A stretch of 42,093 nucleotides of DNA from Patescibacteria group bacterium (lineage in GTDB: Bacteria; Patescibacteriota; Patescibacteriia; JAHIZJ01). Position 1 is the stretch's first letter. Each line of letters begins with the position of its first letter. Location of the stretch: the NCBI GenBank assembly GCA_028714495.1, contig JAQTMH010000001.1, positions 137,721 through 179,813 on the forward strand, in the 5' to 3' direction. Below, one piece after another: positions 39,057 through 42,093 of the stretch. The position numbers and the translations under genes are program-made. Under the pieces are notes generated by a model, which was not told the origin of the DNA, searched no databases, and saw only the letters and a program-made list of their open reading frames with translations.

Positions 39057-39332
39057 TCAAACGCCGGTCGACAGGTACTGTACCACCGCCTGCTTCCAGT
39101 CGGCGCTGGCCGGATCTCCCAGCACTGCACCGCAGGCCTGGCAGATGGCTGTGACGCGTTGGCGATCCACCTCCGTGAACTGCTCCGGCGTCGTGTAGGG
39201 CAGACTGCCCTGAGGAATGGGGGAAGCCTCCAATATCGCATTGAAGCGCCTCTTTAATTCCTCCTTCTCCGGAGCCGTATCGGGGACGCGCGCAAGCACG
39301 CCATCGACGATCTCACGCGGTGAACGGTTCAT
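39057..39332 (-). CDS. Hypothetical small helical protein, 91 residues
   Basis: The start at 39332 (MNRSPREIVDGVLARV) is set by the SD GGAAGGAGG about 8 nt upstream; the 18 in-frame residues before it are not needed. The protein is soluble and helical. There are two Cys in AICQACGAVLG near residue 65, which could form a redox pair or half of a metal site. PYTTPEQFTEVDRQRV forms the middle. Own promoter (TTGACA at 39428-39423 on the minus strand, -10 TATAAG at 15 bp) and terminator. Family not recognised. Confidence 0.65.
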   Translation of the reverse strand: MNRSPREIVDGVLARVPDTAPEKEELKRRFNAILEASPIPQGSLPYTTPEQFTEVDRQRVTAICQACGAVLGDPASADWKQAVVQYLSTGV

Positions 39333-39448
39333 GACTGCCTCCTTCCGTGAAGATGGTAGTGACGGGACAGACCAAGACAGCGGCATTTATGAACCGGATA
39401 ACTTATAATATTTTTCAGAAAATGTCAAGAGCTTAAGGTGATGCCACC

Positions 39449-39477
39449 TTGCGTATCTATTCATCCTGAATTACGAT
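39449..39477 (+). promoter_or_regulatory. Promoter giving a leaderless start for the hydrolase gene
   Basis: TTGCGT (39449-39454), 17-bp spacer, TACGAT (39472-39477); 6 nt to ATG 39484. Confidence 0.55.
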
Positions 39478-39483
39478 AAGAAT

Positions 39484-40104
39484 ATGAAAAGCCGAAAAAC
39501 CCAAATATTCTTCGTAAACGGCGGTTCAACCCATCATAATAACCGCGCCTATCAGCGCTTCCTGAAGACCCGGCCGATAACCATCGAGAAAAAGATCTCC
39601 TGGAACGACGCCTATCTTGACCAGGCGCTAGGCCCGACTTTTCACATCATCCGGCCCCGGATGCCGCTCCAAGACAACGCGAAATACCAGGACTGGGCTA
39701 TCCATTTCGAACGCTTTTTCCCGAAGCTGAAAAATAATCTCATTCTCATTGGCCAGTCGCTCGGCGGCGGCTTCCTGGCTAAATACCTCTCGGAGAATAA
39801 ATTCCCCAGGAAAATCCTGTCGGTTTACCTGGTCTGTCCGCCGTTTGACGATACCCTGCCGAGCGAGCATCTGGCCGGCGGATTCAAGCTGAAGTCAGAT
39901 TTGTCGCTGATGGAAAAGAACGCGAAAAAACTGTATCTGCTTTTTTCGAAAAATGACGATGTTATCCCGGTGGTCCACGCCGCCAAGTACGCGAAAAAAC
40001 TGCCGAACGCGAAAGTCATTGTTTATAAGCACATCAAAGGGCATTTCCGCGTAGCCAAGTTTCCCGAAATCGTCAGGATGATAAAAAGGGACGCGAGGCG
40101 TTAA
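39484..40104 (+). CDS. Alpha/beta hydrolase (RBBP9/YdeN-like)
   Basis: A 206-residue protein. It begins with a strand and oxyanion-type loop (IFFVNGGSTHHNN). The nucleophile elbow is ILIGQSLGGGF with Ser92. The acid is Asp158 or Asp159 in LFSKNDDVIPV, and the base is His187 in IKGHF. The length and the position of the GxSxG motif suit small serine hydrolases of the RBBP9/YdeN type. Substrate unknown. No SD, leaderless promoter. The spacer after it (40105-40266) holds only a GAGGTT/AACCTC hairpin (40185-40200). Confidence 0.82.
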   Translation: MKSRKTQIFFVNGGSTHHNNRAYQRFLKTRPITIEKKISWNDAYLDQALGPTFHIIRPRMPLQDNAKYQDWAIHFERFFPKLKNNLILIGQSLGGGFLAKYLSENKFPRKILSVYLVCPPFDDTLPSEHLAGGFKLKSDLSLMEKNAKKLYLLFSKNDDVIPVVHAAKYAKKLPNAKVIVYKHIKGHFRVAKFPEIVRMIKRDARR

Positions 40105-40266
40105 ATGAGGGTGATTCTAAGTGGAAATATAAGCAATAATATTTGTCCGATTGAGACGCGAGCAATCCATGACTAAACGTAAGTGAGGTTGGCTAACCTC
40201 GCCTGCTGATTTGTAATGTCAAATACTCAAAATACGATCGCATTGATCCTATAAAATATACTATTC

Positions 40267-40295
40267 TTGACAAAAAACATCATATTTATTAAGAT
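40267..40295 (+). promoter_or_regulatory. Promoter of the lipoprotein gene
   Basis: TTGACA (40267-40272), 17-bp spacer, TAAGAT (40290-40295). Confidence 0.75.
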
Positions 40296-40358
40296 GCTCC
40301 CATCGTGTTCTTTGAAGTAGTTAGTGGCAATATGGTCTTTTCACGAAAGGAGTCGAGA

Positions 40359-40880
40359 ATGTCCTATCAGGCCGTGGTGGCGCGCGTGTTTCTGTCTCTC
40401 TTTTTCCTCCTGCCAATGGTGGGGTGCGGCGGGAATGATCGGAATGAAGTCCAGAAGGATCCGAGCAACGAGACCGCCGGTGCCCAAGCAACGGCCGGTG
40501 ACAGCCTCGTCATGTTCGATGTCAGCGTCGAAGGCTGCATGTGCACTGACTACGACTATTTCTTGGTCCGGTGGAGTGGGGGCGACAATGCCTTCGTGAA
40601 TGTCGCTGGGCTGGAATCCGTCCTGCGCTACGGCGATGCGAACGGCCTGCTCCTCTGCGACTGCCACGAAGGTGATGGCGCCGGGCTCAAGTCCATGATC
40701 AAAGAAATCGTGGCGCTGGAAGACGGACCGGGTCTCAGAATCAACCTGGTCCAGAAGGTCTATCTTGACGGCGACCAAGTCATCCCCAAAGTAAGCAAGC
40801 TCTTTCAGCAATACCAGTACTATTTCGTCATTGGGTCGAAGGTCCCATTCGTTCGGATCGCCGGCGCCCGGAAAATTTAA
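40359..40880 (+). CDS. Hypothetical lipoprotein, 173 residues
   Basis: ATG 40359 is chosen for the SD AAAGGAG and because it begins a lipoprotein signal peptide: VVARVFLSLFFLLPMVGC with the lipidated Cys at residue 23 (lipobox MVGC). A disordered Asn/Asp/Ala/Thr-rich linker covers residues 24-50. The mature domain has four Cys (EGCMCTDYDYF; LLLCDCHEGD) in two CxC pairs, suggesting a metal site or disulfides. The end is VIGSKVPFVRIAGARKI. Cytoplasmic-membrane anchored, facing outside. Own promoter; the terminator overlaps the stop. Confidence 0.72.
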   Translation: MSYQAVVARVFLSLFFLLPMVGCGGNDRNEVQKDPSNETAGAQATAGDSLVMFDVSVEGCMCTDYDYFLVRWSGGDNAFVNVAGLESVLRYGDANGLLLCDCHEGDGAGLKSMIKEIVALEDGPGLRINLVQKVYLDGDQVIPKVSKLFQQYQYYFVIGSKVPFVRIAGARKI

Positions 40881-40896
40881 TCCGGGCCCTTTTTAT
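40866..40896 (+). terminator. Intrinsic terminator overlapping the lipoprotein stop codon
   Basis: GCCCGG / CCGGGC then CCTTTTTA. Confidence 0.75.
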
Positions 40897-41099
40897 TTGG
40901 GCCAGGGAAGAAATTCAGAATTTATCCCCGACTAGATCGGGGATCAGAAGGAATAATTATTGAAGTCCCGCAACGGGACAGCCGACATTCTTACTTCTAC
41001 ATTCTGAATTCTGCATTGCCCGATGATACCCACATTCTACTTTCTGTCTTCTGAATTATTAATTAGCAAATGGCGGGGTTACGATTATAGATCTCACAT

Positions 41100-41128
41100 T
41101 TGACGGTTTGCATCAGCCAGTATAAGAT
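41100..41128 (+). promoter_or_regulatory. Promoter of the 41174 gene
   Basis: TTGACG (41100-41105), 17-bp spacer, TAAGAT (41123-41128). The upstream spacer 40897-41099 has a CCCCGA/TCGGGG palindrome and pyrimidine-rich CATTCTACTT-type repeats but no gene. Confidence 0.6.
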
Positions 41129-41173
41129 GCTATCAGCTTTTGACCCAAAACCAGTTCACGAGGAGGAGGGAAG

Positions 41174-41377
41174 ATGCGGAACATTGAATTGGAGAGGTGG
41201 TACAATGATGACGTCATCGTCACGGCCAATGCAGGAGGGCTGAAGCCGGGCGATGTGGTCATGCTGCCCTTTGTCGTGAAGGCCGCCTGTCCTGCTCTCG
41301 GCGAAAACTATTTTGAGGTCATGCGCCTGGGCCAGGTTTTCCAGGCAGTCGTTCCCGAAGCCAGAACCTCTTCCTAA
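41174..41377 (+). CDS. Hypothetical small protein, 67 residues
   Basis: ATG 41174 follows an unusually strong SD region (GAGGAGGAGGG). The product has strand-rich character (DDVIVTANAGGLKPGDVVMLPFVVKAA), a short KPGD turn and one Cys; it may be a small beta-barrel. No motif recognised. Own promoter and a terminator that overlaps the stop codon. Confidence 0.6.
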   Translation: MRNIELERWYNDDVIVTANAGGLKPGDVVMLPFVVKAACPALGENYFEVMRLGQVFQAVVPEARTSS

Positions 41378-41391
41378 CCGAAGAGGTTTTT
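41367..41391 (+). terminator. Intrinsic terminator overlapping the stop codon
   Basis: AACCTCTTC / GAAGAGGTT around CTAACC, then T-run. Confidence 0.85.
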
Positions 41392-41412
41392 TATTCCCAG
41401 CAAATCACGCAA

Positions 41413-41462
41413 GCGCGCCTTCAGGCGCGCATTTAAATAACGGCGAGCGTCAACGCTCGCCT
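41413..41462. repeat. Two adjacent palindromes
   Basis: GCGCGCCTTCAGGCGCGC-type hairpin (about 41413-41431), then GGCGAGCGTCAACGCTCGCC (41441-41462), the latter related to 1971-1998. Confidence 0.55.
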
Positions 41463-41489
41463 GCGTGAATTTACGGCTTACCCCCTGCC

Positions 41490-41518
41490 TTGACATCTGA
41501 TAACCTTTTTGATACATT
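41490..41518 (+). promoter_or_regulatory. Promoter of the 41610 gene
   Basis: TTGACA (41490-41495), 17-bp spacer, TACATT (41513-41518). A hairpin AGCAAC/GTTGCT (41534-41576) lies in the leader. Confidence 0.7.
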
Positions 41519-41609
41519 AGTCAGCCAACTAATAGCAACGCACCTTGTTAAATATAGGCATTGCCGTGAGGTTGCTAGGGCAGATAAACAGAATAAGGGG
41601 GAGCTAGCC

Positions 41610-42093
41610 ATGGATTTCTCGATTCCGTCAAACGCCCACAGTGTTACTCTGCTTGTGCGCCGGAGCAAGGCACACAATGACGTGCCAGCCGAAAGCCGCA
41701 GTCTCACGGACGCGGGCATCTCACTCTGTGAAGACGTTCAACCGTACTTGGAAGATGTGGTCGGTTCTCTGGGCGCCCGTTTCGGCGTGCCGCACTACTA
41801 CTGCGGCCCTTCGCCAGCCATGTTGATCACTTGTTTCATCCTCTTCGAGCCGAAGCAGATGACTGTCCACCCGCACCTGACCGTCACGGCCAGCGTGAAG
41901 CATCTACAGGGCGGCCGCTGGTTCGCGGAGATGCTGGCGGCCAAACAGAGTCGGGTTCAGATCATGCGAACGGCTCTGAAGGACATTACTCTCTGGGGCG
42001 GAGAGCCATTCGGACAAGAGAGCGGTCGGCTTTACCAGTTCCTCACGGAGGAAGGCAATGAGTCATTCCGGATTGCCGTCGCTGATGAACCGG
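41610..42093 (+). CDS. Histidine phosphatase-like protein lacking the catalytic His, 3' end cut by the window
   Basis: ATG 41610 follows the SD AAGGGGGAG; the frame stays open to the window edge (161 residues seen). The pattern follows the histidine phosphatase (phosphoglycerate mutase-like) fold: VTLLVRRSKAHN at the place of the L-R-H-G-E-T motif, SLTDAGISLCEDV, then HYYCGPSPAMLIT at the place of V-x-S-S-P-L-x-R-A-x-x-T. ES-GRLYQFLTEEGNESFRIAVADEP takes the place of the strand ending in V-S-H-G. Both histidines are replaced (RRS, VAD), so it would be a non-catalytic relative. This is pattern recognition only. GC-rich, SD class. Confidence 0.6.
   Translation, partial: MDFSIPSNAHSVTLLVRRSKAHNDVPAESRSLTDAGISLCEDVQPYLEDVVGSLGARFGVPHYYCGPSPAMLITCFILFEPKQMTVHPHLTVTASVKHLQGGRWFAEMLAAKQSRVQIMRTALKDITLWGGEPFGQESGRLYQFLTEEGNESFRIAVADEP

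Noticed and set aside
1-42093. Alternative genetic code (UGA as Gly)
   Set aside because: TGA ends many intact genes at the expected lengths and in tight ATGA overlaps (for example 33979-33981, 36534-36536, 18948-18950), so it is a normal stop.
1-42093. CRISPR array, tRNA or rRNA genes
   Set aside because: I found no regularly spaced direct repeats and no tRNA cloverleaf or rRNA segment by eye; the repeats seen are dispersed or palindromic.

Overview
The window looks like part of a small-genome bacterium of the Candidate Phyla Radiation (Patescibacteria, Parcubacteria-like). This is inference: there is no rRNA or tRNA gene here to place it. The grounds are many short lineage-type membrane or secreted genes with one N-terminal transmembrane helix, a TrbC/VirB2-like two-helix protein, DUF4342, VanW and SpoIID-type envelope proteins, and many core genes without a Shine-Dalgarno (SD) site. 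UGA, UAG and UAA all end genes, so this is not the UGA-glycine code of Gracilibacteria/SR1.

Layout: 1-4.9 kb holds a cut DUF2807 gene, a probable structured RNA, an amber-interrupted ORF, DUF4342, a C39-like peptidase, a MITE-like hairpin element and two tandem beta-barrel proteins. 4.9-9.7 kb holds a secreted repeat protein, an HD phosphohydrolase, a calcium-repeat protein and a large membrane protein. 9.9-16.0 kb (minus strand) holds a 1451-residue acyl-CoA dehydratase activase-like protein and an archaeal-type (type II) GAPDH. 16.2-21.0 kb is an envelope/stress group: a 2-TM protein, HSP20, a coiled-coil secreted protein, a single-TM protein, DUF3006 and VanW. 21.3-23.6 kb holds a candidate minus-strand structured RNA, a NIF3-like protein and RuvB. 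23.7-29.8 kb alternates GC-rich orphan genes with queH and queA, the last two steps of queuosine synthesis. 29.9-37.8 kb holds a SpoIID protein and a four-gene surface polysaccharide operon (flippase, glycosyltransferase, two O-antigen ligase/polymerase-type proteins). 37.9-42.1 kb holds small orphan genes, a HAD phosphatase, an alpha/beta hydrolase, a lipoprotein and a cut phosphatase-like gene.

The most general pattern is that genes fall into two classes. Core genes are more AT-rich, lack an SD site, and in four cases start exactly 6 nt after a -10 box (leaderless). The second class is GC-rich, mostly of unknown function. Each gene usually has its own TTGACA-type promoter, a 70-200 nt leader (often with a hairpin at the presumed 5' end), a near-consensus SD (GGAGG) and an intrinsic terminator. 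The GAPDH, the activase and the HD gene belong to this second class. These units sit like cassettes between core genes. At queA one lies next to what look like the relics of a second queA 3' end and of a YacP/NYN-type gene start.
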